In this document: positions 8,996 to 17,343 of the stretch, in pieces
Position numbering within the stretch: position 1 is the first letter of the stretch
Layout: the number at the start of each line of letters is the position of its first letter
From: Actinocrispum wychmicini
GTDB taxonomy: Bacteria > Actinomycetota > Actinomycetes > Mycobacteriales > Pseudonocardiaceae
NCBI RefSeq assembly: GCF_004345645.1
Contig: NZ_SLWS01000001.1
Coordinates: forward strand, 186,001 to 250,000
Length of the DNA stretch: 64,000 nucleotides
Reading direction: 5' to 3'
The notes under the pieces: generated by a model
What the model was told of the DNA's origin: nothing
Seen by the model: the letters and a program-made list of their open reading frames with translations, nothing else
Database searches by the model: none
Made by a program: the position numbers and the translations under genes

Positions 8996-9105
8996 TTGTC
9001 CACAGGGGCGCCCCGGGTGAAGCATCCACACCGCCAATAACATCTGCCTCGGCAGCGCACCGAGTTGTCCACAGGTTTGGCCAGTCATCCACAGGGTTGT
9101 CCACA
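8996..9105. promoter_or_regulatory. cluster of DnaA boxes outside an obvious oriC
   Basis: Three exact copies of the actinobacterial DnaA box TTGTCCACA occur at 8996-9004, 9065-9073 and 9097-9105, plus a near copy TCATCCACA at 9085-9093, all on the plus strand. They lie in the 298-bp gap between the surface-protein gene and a 15-codon ORF. No dnaA, dnaN or rpmH is nearby, so this is not the standard origin. It could be a DnaA titration/regulatory site; clusters outside oriC are known to affect initiation in Streptomyces. Confidence 0.7.
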
Positions 9106-9144
9106 AGTGGAAAACCCTGTTGACGGGGATGCGAGAGTGAGCAC

Positions 9145-9192
9145 ATGACCTTGATGAGCAATTTGATGCCGGGCCGCGACTCCCCGCCCTGA
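9145..9192 (+). CDS. 15-aa leader-like ORF before a terminator
   Basis: ATG at 9145 behind GAGAGTGAG, product MTLMSNLMPGRDSPP, stop at 9190-9192. An intrinsic terminator begins 27 bp later and the tRNA cluster 80 bp later. It may be a short leader peptide, or simply part of a small non-coding RNA that ends at the terminator; the C-rich segment TCCCCGCCCT recalls small actinobacterial C-rich RNAs, but I could not confirm any family. Confidence 0.35.
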   Translation: MTLMSNLMPGRDSPP

Positions 9193-9219
9193 CGTGCGTT
9201 TGTGCCGTCACGACCGGGA

Positions 9220-9248
9220 GCCGCTCATCGCGCGATGGGCGGCTTTTT
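9220..9248 (+). terminator. intrinsic terminator upstream of tRNA cluster
   Basis: GCCGCTCATCG (9220-9230) pairs with CGATGGGCGGC (9233-9243), with one G-T pair, and TTTTT follows at 9244-9248. It ends a plus-strand transcript that starts to its left, 25 bp before the first tRNA. Confidence 0.75.
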
Positions 9249-9272
9249 CGTTGTCCGGGACATTTCTGGCGA

Positions 9273-9346
9273 GCCCTCGTAGCCCAACCGGCAGAGGCGG
9301 CGGATTCAAAACCCGTCCAGTGTGGGTTCGACTCCCACCGAGGGCA
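9273..9346 (+). tRNA. tRNA-Leu(CAA)-like, atypical short body
   Basis: The acceptor arms GCCCTCG (9273-9279) and CGAGGGC (9339-9345) pair perfectly, with discriminator A. The T-arm is GTGGG-TTCGACT-CCCAC and the anticodon loop is TTCAAAA, giving anticodon CAA. The body is only 74 nt with a 5-nt variable loop, whereas true tRNA-Leu is type II with a long variable arm. The last anticodon-stem pair is an A-C mismatch. No CCA is encoded. Amino-acid identity is therefore uncertain. Confidence 0.72.
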
Positions 9347-9355
9347 CGGTTTCTT

Positions 9356-9427
9356 TCCCGTGTGGTGTCAGTGGCAGCACGCCCGGCTGTTAACCGGGAG
9401 GGTCAGGTTCGAGTCCTGACACGGGAG
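9356..9427 (+). tRNA. tRNA-Asn(GTT)
   Basis: The acceptor arms TCCCGTG and CACGGGA pair fully. The anticodon stem CCCGG/CCGGG is perfect around loop CTGTTAA (anticodon GTT), and the T-arm is TCAGG-TTCGAGT-CCTGA. It is 72 nt long, with a D-arm of the GTGT...GCAC type more usual for tRNA-Gln. It begins 9 bp after the preceding tRNA. Confidence 0.85.
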
Positions 9428-9430
9428 CGA

Positions 9431-9499
9431 CGCGCACGGTCCGGTGGCCACCCGGGTCTCATAAGCCTGGGCCGCCTGGTTCGACACCAGGGTGCGCGA
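9431..9499 (+). tRNA. tRNA with CAT anticodon, reduced D-arm (69 nt)
   Basis: The acceptor arms CGCGCAC (9431-9437) and GTGCGCG (9492-9498) pair perfectly. The anticodon loop CTCATAA gives CAT, and the T-arm is CCTGG-TTCGACA-CCAGG. The D-arm is very short (GGTC-CGGT-GGCC), so the whole molecule is only 69 nt. CAT can mean Met or a lysidine-modified Ile; I cannot decide. It starts 3 bp after the tRNA-Asn. Confidence 0.72.
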
Positions 9500-9527
9500 C
9501 CGACGCGGCGCATGATGGACTGGCTGT

Positions 9528-10076
9528 GTGCTCGCGACCAGGATCTATCTCCAACAGACCCGTGCGGACGACCTGCAGCCGGCCAAGGAACCCGCGTTCG
9601 ACGTGTCGATCGTCCGGTCCGAGGAGCCGTCGCCGGAGTTCCACCGGTACCTCTACACAGCTGTCGGCGGCGACTGGTACTGGTCGAAACGGCTCAGGTG
9701 GACGTGGCAGGAGTGGCAGGACTTCCTGACCACGTCCGGCCACGAGACGTGGGTCTCGTGGGTCCGGGGTACCCCAGTCGGGTATGTGCTGATGATCCCC
9801 GGTGACGGCGAGGTGGAGATCAGGGACTTCGGGCTGGTCCCGTCGTTCATCGGCCAGGGCCTGGGCGGCCACCTGTTGACGTTCGCGCTGCGCCGGGCGT
9901 GGGAGATCGCCGGGACGAGCCGGGTCTGGCTGCACACGTGCACGTTGGACGGGCCGCACGCCCTGGCGAACTACCAGGCGCGCGGCCTGTCGGTGTACCA
10001 CACCGAGGAGATGTACGAGGACGACGGCCCGCCGCCGGGTCCGTGGCCGGGCGCTAGTCGTCCTTCACCCGCGTGA
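9528..10076 (+). CDS. GNAT-family N-acetyltransferase
   Basis: 182 aa from GTG 9528. The GNAT fold shows as VGYVLMIPGDGEVEIRDFGL (beta4), the acetyl-CoA loop GLVPSFIGQGLGGHLL, and a late HTCTLDGPHALANYQARGL with the family's Asn-Tyr pattern. Acetyl-CoA-dependent acylation of an amine is expected; the acceptor is unknown. It overlaps the end of the convergent permease gene by 23 bp. Confidence 0.82.
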   Translation: MLATRIYLQQTRADDLQPAKEPAFDVSIVRSEEPSPEFHRYLYTAVGGDWYWSKRLRWTWQEWQDFLTTSGHETWVSWVRGTPVGYVLMIPGDGEVEIRDFGLVPSFIGQGLGGHLLTFALRRAWEIAGTSRVWLHTCTLDGPHALANYQARGLSVYHTEEMYEDDGPPPGPWPGASRPSPA

Positions 10077-10896
10077 TGAGCTGCGTCGGGTTCACGAAAC
10101 GCAACGCCACGAGCAGCAACAGCACTGTGGACAGCATGTACACCACGGCGATGGCGTCCACGGTCTGATCGGCGCGGATCCCCGCCCCGCTCTTGGCCGC
10201 GTACAGGGCGACCACGAGCGTCTGGCTGTCCGCGCCTGAGGTCAGGAACGTCAGCTCGAACATGCCGACGGTCCGTACGAGCACCATGACCGCGCCCGCG
10301 AGAATTCCCGGCAGCAGCAGCGGGCCGAGCACGCTCACCAGGATCCTCGGGGTGCCCGCGCCGAGTGTGCGGGCCGCGTCCTCCACCCGCCGGTCGATCT
10401 GTTCGACGAACGGCGTCATCGTGAGCACCACGAAAGGCAGTGACGGCACCACGTTCGCCAGCACCACGCCGGTCATGTTGCCGCCGAGGCCCCACTGGTA
10501 GAGCAATGTCGCCAGCGGGATGCCGTACGTGATCGGCGGCACCAGCAGCGGGAGCAGCAACAGCAGGCTGACCACGCGTTTGCCGGGGAAGTTCCGGCGC
10601 GCCAGGACGTACGCGGCCGGCACCCCGAGCGCCACCGAGATCACCACGACGAGCAATGCCACTTCCATGGTGACCAGCAGCGTGCTGCCCAGCCCGAACT
10701 CGGACCACGTCTGTTCCCACCACTTACCGGTGAACCCAGCGGGCAGCCACGTCCCCAGCCACACCGTGCCGAACGAGCTGACCACGACGGCCACGATCAG
10801 GGCGGTCACGAAGACAAGGAACACCGTGACCCCGGCCCAGGTGATCCATGCCGTCGGCGACAGGGCCAACGATCGCCTGGCGCGGATGGCCGTCAT
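10054..10896 (-). CDS. ABC importer permease, PotC/FbpB-like
   Basis: 280 aa from ATG 10896, overlapping the stop of the upstream permease (ATGA). It has about six membrane segments and the EAA loop VEDAARTLGAGTPRILVSVL that docks on the ATPase. Together with 10893-11789, 11992-13020 and 13020-14240 it forms a complete importer of the spermidine/putrescine or ferric-iron class. Confidence 0.85.
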   Translation of the reverse strand: MTAIRARRSLALSPTAWITWAGVTVFLVFVTALIVAVVVSSFGTVWLGTWLPAGFTGKWWEQTWSEFGLGSTLLVTMEVALLVVVISVALGVPAAYVLARRNFPGKRVVSLLLLLPLLVPPITYGIPLATLLYQWGLGGNMTGVVLANVVPSLPFVVLTMTPFVEQIDRRVEDAARTLGAGTPRILVSVLGPLLLPGILAGAVMVLVRTVGMFELTFLTSGADSQTLVVALYAAKSGAGIRADQTVDAIAVVYMLSTVLLLLVALRFVNPTQLITRVKDD

Positions 10897-11789
10897 CCTT
10901 TGCCTCCTGTCGCCGGTCCCCGGTAGAGCAGGGAACGGGCCCCGAGCACGAGCACAACGAACACCAGTTGCGCGGCGGCGAGCAACATGGCCACCGCGGA
11001 CCCCATCGACGGGTCGAGTCGTTCCTGCGCCTCCTGGTACGCGATCAACGCCATCACTCGTGCGGATCCGGATGGGTCCCCGAGCAGCACGGCCGACGGG
11101 AACACCGAGAACGCCATCACGAAGTTCAGGCACAACGTGACCGCGGCACCCGGCAGCAGCAGCGGAAAGACCACGTACCGGAACCGTTGCCCCGGGAAGG
11201 CGCCGAGCGTGGCCGCGGCCTGTTCGAGCGACGGGTCGATCCCGGACGCGTAGGCGAGCATCAGCAGGAACGCGAACGGGAACCCACTGACCACAAGGGA
11301 CAGGAACACTCCCCACCAGTTGTTGGTCAACCGGACGGGACTGTCGACGAGACCGAGCCCCAGCAACGCCTTGTTGAGCCAGCCGGCCGGGCCGAGCACG
11401 TTCAGCATCCCGTCGGCGAGGAACACCGTGCCCAGGCTGACCGGCACGACCAACGCGGCGGCGAGCACCCGCCTGCCTCGGAACGCGCGCCGCATCCGGA
11501 CAGCGATCGGCACGGCCGCCACGACGTTGACGAACGTGGCCGGCACGGCGATCGCGAGGGTGTTGACCAGGCTGCTGGAGTAGTACGGATCGGAGAAGAA
11601 CGCCCGGTAGTTGTCGAACGGGTTGGTGAACCGTTGGGGGGTAAGGGAAAGCTGAATACCGAAGACGAACGGGTAGACGAACAACACGAGCACGACGAGC
11701 ACAGCCGGAACGGCCAGCAGCAGCCGGAGATCGATGCCGCGCTCAGCCAGCCGGAGCCGGAGCGAAGGCCGCACAACGGTCGCGGTCAC
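10893..11789 (-). CDS. ABC importer permease, PotB-like
   Basis: 298 aa, six membrane segments, EAA loop LEQAAATLGAFPGQRFRYVV. The periplasmic N-terminal region NPFDNYRAFFSDPYYSSSLV is typical of the family's first permease. It is preceded by a 202-bp gap after the ATPase gene, longer than elsewhere in the operon. That gap holds only GC-rich repeats such as GGCCGGCCC and no ORF I can support, so an internal promoter or processing site is possible. Confidence 0.85.
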   Translation of the reverse strand: MTATVVRPSLRLRLAERGIDLRLLLAVPAVLVVLVLFVYPFVFGIQLSLTPQRFTNPFDNYRAFFSDPYYSSSLVNTLAIAVPATFVNVVAAVPIAVRMRRAFRGRRVLAAALVVPVSLGTVFLADGMLNVLGPAGWLNKALLGLGLVDSPVRLTNNWWGVFLSLVVSGFPFAFLLMLAYASGIDPSLEQAAATLGAFPGQRFRYVVFPLLLPGAAVTLCLNFVMAFSVFPSAVLLGDPSGSARVMALIAYQEAQERLDPSMGSAVAMLLAAAQLVFVVLVLGARSLLYRGPATGGKG

Positions 11790-11991
11790 CGGATCACCTC
11801 CGCGACATTCCGGGTGTGGATCCGGTGAACGGCCGGCCCACGTGGTCGCCGGGCGGCCGGCCCGCAGCGTCGCCGAGCGGATCCGGCCCAGAAGCGGCCG
11901 ACCCGGTTTTGTCGGTCCCCCACGGTAACGTTGATCCGGGGGACCTCAGCCCTCCCCTTCCATTGGGCTGCACGGAAACGAGGTGGCGCGG

Positions 11992-13020
11992 TCATGGCTC
12001 GAACACCAGCAGTCGGTCCGGGGTGATACCGATCCGGACTTCGTCTCCTGGGTTGTGCGGTTCGTAGCAGACCGCGTGCAGTTTGAGTCCGCTTGTTGTC
12101 CGCACTTCCAACAGGAACTGCCGGCCGTGGTACTCGACCACCTCCACGGTCACTTTGATCGCGTTGTGTTCGATGTCGACACGCAGGTCTTCTGGCCGGC
12201 ACATGGCCACCGCGGCTCCGGTGACCGTGGACCGGCCCTGCCAGGTGCCGTCGTCGAACGTGAAGCCGGTGTCGGTGGCTGTGCCGGCGATCTGGTTACG
12301 GAAGCCCATGAAGTCGGCCACGAACGGCGAGACTGGTTGGGCGTACAGCTCTTCCGGGGTGCCGATCTGCTGGACCTGGCCGTCCTTCATCAGCACCAGC
12401 CGGTCGGCCAGGGACAACGCCTCTTCCTGGTCGTGGGTGACGTAGATCGTGGTCAGGCCGAGTTCCTGGTGCAGGCGCTTGATCTCGGTCCGCATCTCCA
12501 CGCGCAGCTTGGCGTCCAAATTGGACAATGGTTCGTCCATCAGCACCAACGGTGGTCGTAGCACGACGGCACGCGCGATGGCGACTCGTTGCTGCTGGCC
12601 GCCGGAGAGCTGGCCCGGATGGGACCGGGCCAGGTGCTCCAGGTGGACCAACTCCAACGCGGCACGCACCCGCGACCGGACGTCCGCCTTCGGCACTTTG
12701 CGCATCCGCAGGCCGAAGGCGACGTTCCGTTCGACGGTCAGGTGCGGGAACAACGCGTAGTTCTGGAACACCATGCCGAAGCCGCGGCGCTCGGCTGGCT
12801 GGGTGTCCATCCGCTTGCCGTCCAGGGTGATCCGGCCCGCGGTCAGCGGGAGCAGGCCGGCCAGGCAGTTCAGGGCCGTGGACTTGCCGCAGCCGGACGG
12901 GCCGAGCAGCGCGATGAACTCGCCCCCGGTGATCGTCATGCTCAGCCCGTCCAGCGCGGTCACCTGCCCGAACCGGCGGCTCACCCCGGCCAGGTCGAGC
13001 GTGGTGATCCCGGGCGACAC
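11992..13020 (-). CDS. ABC importer ATPase, PotA/FbpC-like
   Basis: 342 aa. The GTG at 13020 was chosen because it overlaps the TAG of the upstream binding-protein gene by one base. Walker A is LLGPSGCGKST, Q-loop VFQNYALFPHLTV, signature LSGGQQQRVAIARA, Walker B LVLMDEPLSNLD and switch His in YVTHDQEEAL. The C-terminal TOBE-like domain (VAMCRPEDLRVD) matches the carbohydrate/polyamine/iron importer subfamily. It energises uptake through the two permeases downstream. Confidence 0.92.
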   Translation of the reverse strand: MSPGITTLDLAGVSRRFGQVTALDGLSMTITGGEFIALLGPSGCGKSTALNCLAGLLPLTAGRITLDGKRMDTQPAERRGFGMVFQNYALFPHLTVERNVAFGLRMRKVPKADVRSRVRAALELVHLEHLARSHPGQLSGGQQQRVAIARAVVLRPPLVLMDEPLSNLDAKLRVEMRTEIKRLHQELGLTTIYVTHDQEEALSLADRLVLMKDGQVQQIGTPEELYAQPVSPFVADFMGFRNQIAGTATDTGFTFDDGTWQGRSTVTGAAVAMCRPEDLRVDIEHNAIKVTVEVVEYHGRQFLLEVRTTSGLKLHAVCYEPHNPGDEVRIGITPDRLLVFEP

Positions 13021-14240
13021 TACTTCTTCACCTTGCTTCCGCCGATCTCCCGATCCCACCGCTCGAACGCGGCGACCATGGCGTCGTTGTCCAGCGGGGT
13101 CTCGATCGGGTTGTTGGCGATCAGGTCCGGGTACTCCGGCCGGCCGAACTCGCCGATGGCCTTCTGCGACTCCGCCGGGGCCATCGACAGCGGCACGTCC
13201 CGCACCGCCGGCCCGGGGTAGAAGTAGCCCTGGTCGTACGTCTGGGCCTGGGCTTCCTTGGTGAGCATGTACTTCATCAGCTGGTAGAGCACGTACCGTT
13301 TCTCCGGTGTGACACCCTTGGGGATCACCATGTACTGGGCGTCGGCGACCCAGTGGAAGCCCTGCAGGGTGCCGGTCTTCATGTCCTTCGGCACCTGGCC
13401 GAGCGCACGCGGGTTGATGTCCCAGCCGGTGGTCGAGACCACGATGTCCCTGGTGCCCTGCGCCAGCTCCTTCATCACCGCGGACGTGCCGGACGGGTAG
13501 TACTCGACGTTCTTGCCCAGGTCGGCCAGGTAGGCCCAGGTCTTGTCCCAGCCACCCTTCGGATCTTTCGGGTCCTTGTCCCCCAGCAGGTACGACAGGC
13601 CCATCAGGAACGTCCGGCCGGGGCCGGAGTTCGCCGGCCGGGCGTACATGACCTTGTTGGGGTGTGCTTTGGCGTAGTCAAGGAGTTCCTGCGCGGAGCG
13701 CGGCGGGGTGGGCACGGTCGCCGGGTTGTACTCGATCAGCGGGCCGGACGGGTAGTACACCACGATGATCCCGTTGCCCTGGGCGAGCTTCTGCATCCGT
13801 TGGGCGGGTTCCTGCAGGGTGTCCTCGAAGCTGCCGAGCACGTCGCGGGCGTTGTCGGCGGCCTTCTCCCACAGGCCTTTCGACGCGCCGGCCGCGAGCG
13901 CGTCGGTGCCGGTGAGCACCAGGTCGATGTCGACCTTGCCGGCCTTCTGCTCGGCGTCGATCTTGCCGGGCAGCTCCGGCGCGGTCGACCTGGTGAAGTC
14001 CACACTGGACACCAGGTCCTTGTGCCCGTCCCGGAACTTCTCGATCGCCTTCTGGGTCAGCTGGAGGTTGCCGGCGACGTCCGCGACGGTGAGCTTGACC
14101 GGCTGGTCGGGCTTGCGGACCGGTTCGGCGGCCGGGCCGCTGGGGCCGGACGTGGGCGCCTGCTGCTTCTCCTGTGGCGCACCGCAGGAGACCGATAACA
14201 GCGCCGCGCAGCTGATGACCAGTGACAGCCTTCTCCTCAT
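13020..14240 (-). CDS. extracellular solute-binding lipoprotein
   Basis: 406 aa from ATG 14240, behind GGGAGAG. The signal peptide MRRRLSLVISCAALLSVSCG ends in a lipobox with Cys at about residue 20. The mature part has the type II binding-protein pattern (VVYYPSGPLIEYNPATVP, MYARPANSGPGRTFLMGL). It delivers substrate to the importer encoded downstream. Polyamine, iron(III) or sugar cannot be told apart by eye. Confidence 0.86.
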   Translation of the reverse strand: MRRRLSLVISCAALLSVSCGAPQEKQQAPTSGPSGPAAEPVRKPDQPVKLTVADVAGNLQLTQKAIEKFRDGHKDLVSSVDFTRSTAPELPGKIDAEQKAGKVDIDLVLTGTDALAAGASKGLWEKAADNARDVLGSFEDTLQEPAQRMQKLAQGNGIIVVYYPSGPLIEYNPATVPTPPRSAQELLDYAKAHPNKVMYARPANSGPGRTFLMGLSYLLGDKDPKDPKGGWDKTWAYLADLGKNVEYYPSGTSAVMKELAQGTRDIVVSTTGWDINPRALGQVPKDMKTGTLQGFHWVADAQYMVIPKGVTPEKRYVLYQLMKYMLTKEAQAQTYDQGYFYPGPAVRDVPLSMAPAESQKAIGEFGRPEYPDLIANNPIETPLDNDAMVAAFERWDREIGGSKVKK

Positions 14241-14428
14241 GGGCTCTCCCATCGGAGGAATCATCGGATGAATACGTTTACAGCTGTTACATACAGTACG
14301 ACCTCGCGCAAGCCCCCGCCAGGCCCGCGGGTCTCGATCCGGTGTCGGCGCGGGCCGCCTTAATTCGTTGGACGGCCGTCCGCAATTTGAGTCAGAATTG
14401 TTCCCGTCAGCCGAGAGGAGGCAGCCCG

Positions 14429-14482
14429 ATGATTACCAACCGGACCGTTCTTCGTCGCACTGCCGACGACCGAGACTGGTAA
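14429..14482 (+). CDS. 17-aa Arg-rich leader peptide
   Basis: ATG at 14429 behind the strong ribosome site GAGAGGAG; product MITNRTVLRRTADDRDW, stop TAA 14480-14482. Four of 17 residues are Arg, encoded by CGG, CGT, CGC and CGA. The next stable gene is tRNA-Arg(ACG), which reads CGT, CGC and CGA. The ORF is followed by alternative hairpins and a terminator that ends just before that tRNA. I infer a translated attenuator leader. Confidence 0.6.
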   Translation: MITNRTVLRRTADDRDW

Positions 14483-14498
14483 CAACCAGCAGGTCGGA

Positions 14499-14572
14499 GC
14501 GGCTCTTGCGGTGAGCTAATAGCGCTCACATATCAAGAGCCGCCGAACCGGGAAATTGGTTCGGCGGCTTTT
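14499..14572 (+). promoter_or_regulatory. attenuator: antiterminator versus intrinsic terminator
   Basis: GCGGCTCTTG (14499-14508) is exactly complementary to CAAGAGCCGC (14534-14543), with an inner hairpin GTGAGC/GCTCAC (14511-14529). AGCCGCCGAACC (14538-14549) is exactly complementary to GGTTCGGCGGCT (14558-14569), followed by TTT. The two long stems share 14538-14543 and exclude each other, as in classical attenuators. A further hairpin (CTGGT/ACCAG, 14476-14489) encloses the leader's stop codon. The U-tract ends at 14572, two bases before the mature tRNA. Confidence 0.65.
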
Positions 14573-14573
14573 C

Positions 14574-14647
14574 GTCCCCATAGCTCAGTTGGACAGAGCG
14601 CGGCGCTACGAACGCCGAGGCCCGAGGTTCGACTCCTCGTGGGGACA
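14574..14647 (+). tRNA. tRNA-Arg(ACG)
   Basis: The acceptor arms GTCCCCA and TGGGGAC pair, with discriminator A. The D-arm contains TAGCTCAGTTGGACAGAGC, the anticodon stem CGGCG/CGCCG encloses CTACGAA (anticodon ACG), and the T-arm is CGAGG-TTCGACT-CCTCG. It is 74 nt with no encoded CCA. After A34-to-inosine it decodes CGU, CGC and CGA. A terminator abuts its 5' end, so transcription must read through or start inside that hairpin. Confidence 0.95.
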
Positions 14648-14719
14648 CCCCTGGCACGGCGGGTTGTGGTGCACCCGGTCTCCAGACAAGGACCGGGACG
14701 AACACAGTGGGGTGCTGTG

Positions 14720-14749
14720 GTGGGGGTGGGTCCGTGCGCCCACCCCCAC
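14720..14749. terminator. hairpin between tRNA-Arg and convergent ABC exporter
   Basis: An 11-bp GC-rich stem, GTGGGGGTGGG with CCCACCCCCAC, around an 8-nt loop. It lies between two converging transcripts and lacks a clear T-run, so it is probably a weak bidirectional terminator. Confidence 0.5.
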
Positions 14750-14753
14750 GCAC

Positions 14754-16349
14754 TCAGCCGACGTCCCGGCGGCGGAAGCCGACCAGGCCGGCCACGCCCA
14801 GAACCACTGCCACCACGGACAACCACACCAGCGGCGTGGCGGTGACCGCGCTGGTCAGCTTCGGCACGTGGGTGAACGGCGAGACGTCCATCGCCCACTG
14901 CGGCAGCTGGAGAATCGGCCCGAGCTGGCCGAGCAGCACGAACAACGTCAGCGCCGCCCAGCCGCCGATCACGTACTTCGGTGCCAGGCCGAACAACGCC
15001 ATCGCGATACCGGCGACCACGAGCGTCGCGGGCAGTTGCAGCAGCGCGGTCTTCAACACCGACCCGAGCTGTCCGCCGACGTCGTCGACCTGGATGCCGT
15101 ACGCGATCCCCAACGCCAGGCCGGCCACCAGCAGCATCAGCAGCGCGCCGACCGTGGCGAACACCAGATGGCTCGTCGCCCAACGGATCCGGCCGACCGG
15201 GGTGGCCAGCACCGGCTCCGCCCGGTACGTGGTCTCCTCGGCGCGCAACCGAAGCGTGGCCTGCACCGCGTAGACGGCGGCGACCAACGCGACCAGGCCC
15301 ATCATCGCCGACATGAACGCGTCGACGATCGCGGTCGAGCCGCCCATCTGCGCCAGGACCTTCTCGATCTGCGGGTTGTCCTTGAGCAGGTCGACCGCGC
15401 CGTTGGCGATACTGCCGAACGCGGCACCCATCACCACGAACCCGACCGCCCAGCCGAGCATCGCCCACCGGTGCAGCCGCCAGGCGAGCCCGAACGGTCC
15501 GCTGAGCGTGACACCCGCGCCGGCCGGTCCGGGGCGCGGTCGGACGAGCCCGGCGCCGAAGTCACGGCGACCGACAAGGGCGTACGCCACAACGAAAAGC
15601 ACGATCGCGAACCCGGCCATCAGGCTGAGCACCCACCAGTTGTCGTCGGCGTAGGCACGGACCTTCTCGATCCATCCGACGGGTGAGAGCCACGTCAGCC
15701 AGCCGGGTCCGTCGGTGCCGCCCGCGTCCCCGATCAGCCGCAGGATGAAGGCCACGCCGAACGCCGTGCCCGCGATGGCCGTGACAGTCCGCGCGTTCTC
15801 GCTCAACTGCGCGGCCACGGCGGTGACCGCGGCCATCACGATGCCCAGCCCGCCGATCGCGAACCCGGCCGCGAACGACCCGCTGACCGGCAGCTTCTGG
15901 CCGGCCATCCCGGCCCCGATCAGCAGTGCCATCACCAGGTTCGCGCCGATCGTGACCACCAGCGCGGCCGCCATCGGGGCGTGCCGCCCGACGACGGTGG
16001 CGCCGATCAGTTCGAGCCGACCGGCTTCCTCGTCCTGACGGGTGTGCCGGTTGATGGTCAGCATGCTCATCAGCCCGGCCAGCAGCGCGCCGATGATCGC
16101 CATGCGCCACATCACAACGGCTCCGACGGACGTGTCGTAAACCGGGCCGTAGATGGCAAGCATCGCCGGGTTGCTGCCGATCGTGCCGGCGATCCGCTGC
16201 CGGGCCGCTTCGTCCGGGTACAGCTGCGGAATCGTGCTCGCGGTGCTCAGCGCGATCCCGACGGTCACCACGATCCAGATCGGCAGCCGGACGCGGTCGA
16301 GCCGCAAAGCCAACCGCACCAAGGAGAGCGTGCCGGTGAGGGTGCTCAT
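14754..16349 (-). CDS. ABC-2 exporter permease, tetronasin-type
   Basis: 531 aa with about 12 membrane segments in two similar halves, typical of large actinobacterial exporter permeases associated with drug efflux. The N-terminus [14 protein letters not shown] and the loop [18 protein letters not shown] are characteristic of that family. Its GTG/ATG region overlaps the ATPase stop by 4 bp (16346-16349). It works with the ATPase next door; the substrate is unknown. Confidence 0.85.
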   Translation of the reverse strand: MSTLTGTLSLVRLALRLDRVRLPIWIVVTVGIALSTASTIPQLYPDEAARQRIAGTIGSNPAMLAIYGPVYDTSVGAVVMWRMAIIGALLAGLMSMLTINRHTRQDEEAGRLELIGATVVGRHAPMAAALVVTIGANLVMALLIGAGMAGQKLPVSGSFAAGFAIGGLGIVMAAVTAVAAQLSENARTVTAIAGTAFGVAFILRLIGDAGGTDGPGWLTWLSPVGWIEKVRAYADDNWWVLSLMAGFAIVLFVVAYALVGRRDFGAGLVRPRPGPAGAGVTLSGPFGLAWRLHRWAMLGWAVGFVVMGAAFGSIANGAVDLLKDNPQIEKVLAQMGGSTAIVDAFMSAMMGLVALVAAVYAVQATLRLRAEETTYRAEPVLATPVGRIRWATSHLVFATVGALLMLLVAGLALGIAYGIQVDDVGGQLGSVLKTALLQLPATLVVAGIAMALFGLAPKYVIGGWAALTLFVLLGQLGPILQLPQWAMDVSPFTHVPKLTSAVTATPLVWLSVVAVVLGVAGLVGFRRRDVG

Positions 16350-17251
16350 CGCAGGTCGTCCTCGTAGTGCCGGAGGAACATCTCCTCCAGGGTCGGCGGC
16401 TGGCTGGTCAACGACCGGACGCCGAACCCCGTGAGGTGCTTGAGCACGCCGTCCAACTCGGCCGTGTCGACTTCGAGCTTCACACCGCAGTTATTGGTCG
16501 CAGTGTCCTTGACCACCAAATCATGGACACCGGGCAGGTCGGCCAGGCCGGTGGGCGCGGTGCCCAGTTCGGCACTGATCGACGTACGGGTCAGGTGCCG
16601 GAGTTCGGCCAGCGTGCCGGATTCGACCGTGCGGCCGTTGCGGATGATGCTGACCCGGTCGCACAGCGCCTCGACCTCGGACAGGATGTGGCTGGACAGC
16701 AACACCGTGCGGCCGTTGCCCTTCTCGTCCTGGATGGTGTCCCGGAACACGGCTTCCATCAACGGGTCCAGGCCCGAGGTGGGCTCGTCCAGGATGAGCA
16801 GCTCGACGTCCGACGCCAGGGCGGCGACGAGGGCGACCTTCTGCCGGTTGCCCTTGGAGTAGGTGCGGCCCTTCTTGGTCGGGTCGAGCTCGAACCGCTC
16901 CAGCAGCGTGGTCTTGCGTTTGGCGTCAAGGCCGCCGCGCAGCCGGCCGAGCAGGTCGATGACCTCGCCGCCGGACAGGGTCGGCCAGAGCGTGACGTCG
17001 CCGGGCACGTAGGCCAAGCGGCGGTGCAGTTCGGCGGCGCTCCCCCAGGGATCGCCCCCCAGCAGCTGGGCGGTGCCCGAGTCGGCACGCAGCAGGCCCA
17101 GCAGGATGCGGATCGTGGTCGACTTGCCTGCGCCGTTGGGGCCCAGGAAGCCGTGTACCTCCCCCGTGCCGACGGCCAGATCCAGCCCGTCGAGCGCGCG
17201 CGTCCGGCCGAACGTCTTCACCAGGCCGGACACGGATATCGCGTGTGTCAT
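16346..17251 (-). CDS. ABC exporter ATPase
   Basis: 301 aa. Walker [14 protein letters not shown], signature [15 protein letters not shown], Walker [15 protein letters not shown], switch His in [13 protein letters not shown]. The C-terminal extension ([19 protein letters not shown]) is typical of drug-export ATPases. It pairs with the permease immediately downstream and is divergent from the GbsR-type regulator, which probably represses it. Confidence 0.92.
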   Translation of the reverse strand: MTHAISVSGLVKTFGRTRALDGLDLAVGTGEVHGFLGPNGAGKSTTIRILLGLLRADSGTAQLLGGDPWGSAAELHRRLAYVPGDVTLWPTLSGGEVIDLLGRLRGGLDAKRKTTLLERFELDPTKKGRTYSKGNRQKVALVAALASDVELLILDEPTSGLDPLMEAVFRDTIQDEKGNGRTVLLSSHILSEVEALCDRVSIIRNGRTVESGTLAELRHLTRTSISAELGTAPTGLADLPGVHDLVVKDTATNNCGVKLEVDTAELDGVLKHLTGFGVRSLTSQPPTLEEMFLRHYEDDLR

Positions 17252-17304
17252 GAGAAGGAAGCTACACTGTCTTCACAAAATCATGAAGTTAAGAAAGCGT
17301 ATAA

Positions 17305-17321
17305 AGTTGTCTAAAGCAACT
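17305..17321. promoter_or_regulatory. inverted repeat AGTTG-N7-CAACT in divergent promoter region
   Basis: The 92-bp gap between the ATPase and regulator starts is AT-rich against its surroundings and carries AGTTG/CAACT around TCTAAAG, with a second dyad CTTCA-N8-TGAAG nearby at about 17270-17287. These are plausible binding sites for the adjacent MarR/GbsR regulator. Confidence 0.4.
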
Positions 17322-17343
17322 AAGAGTAAGGGATGATGCGCTG

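Noticed and set aside
9145..9248. 6C small RNA
   Set aside because: The required runs of consecutive C in two hairpin loops are missing.
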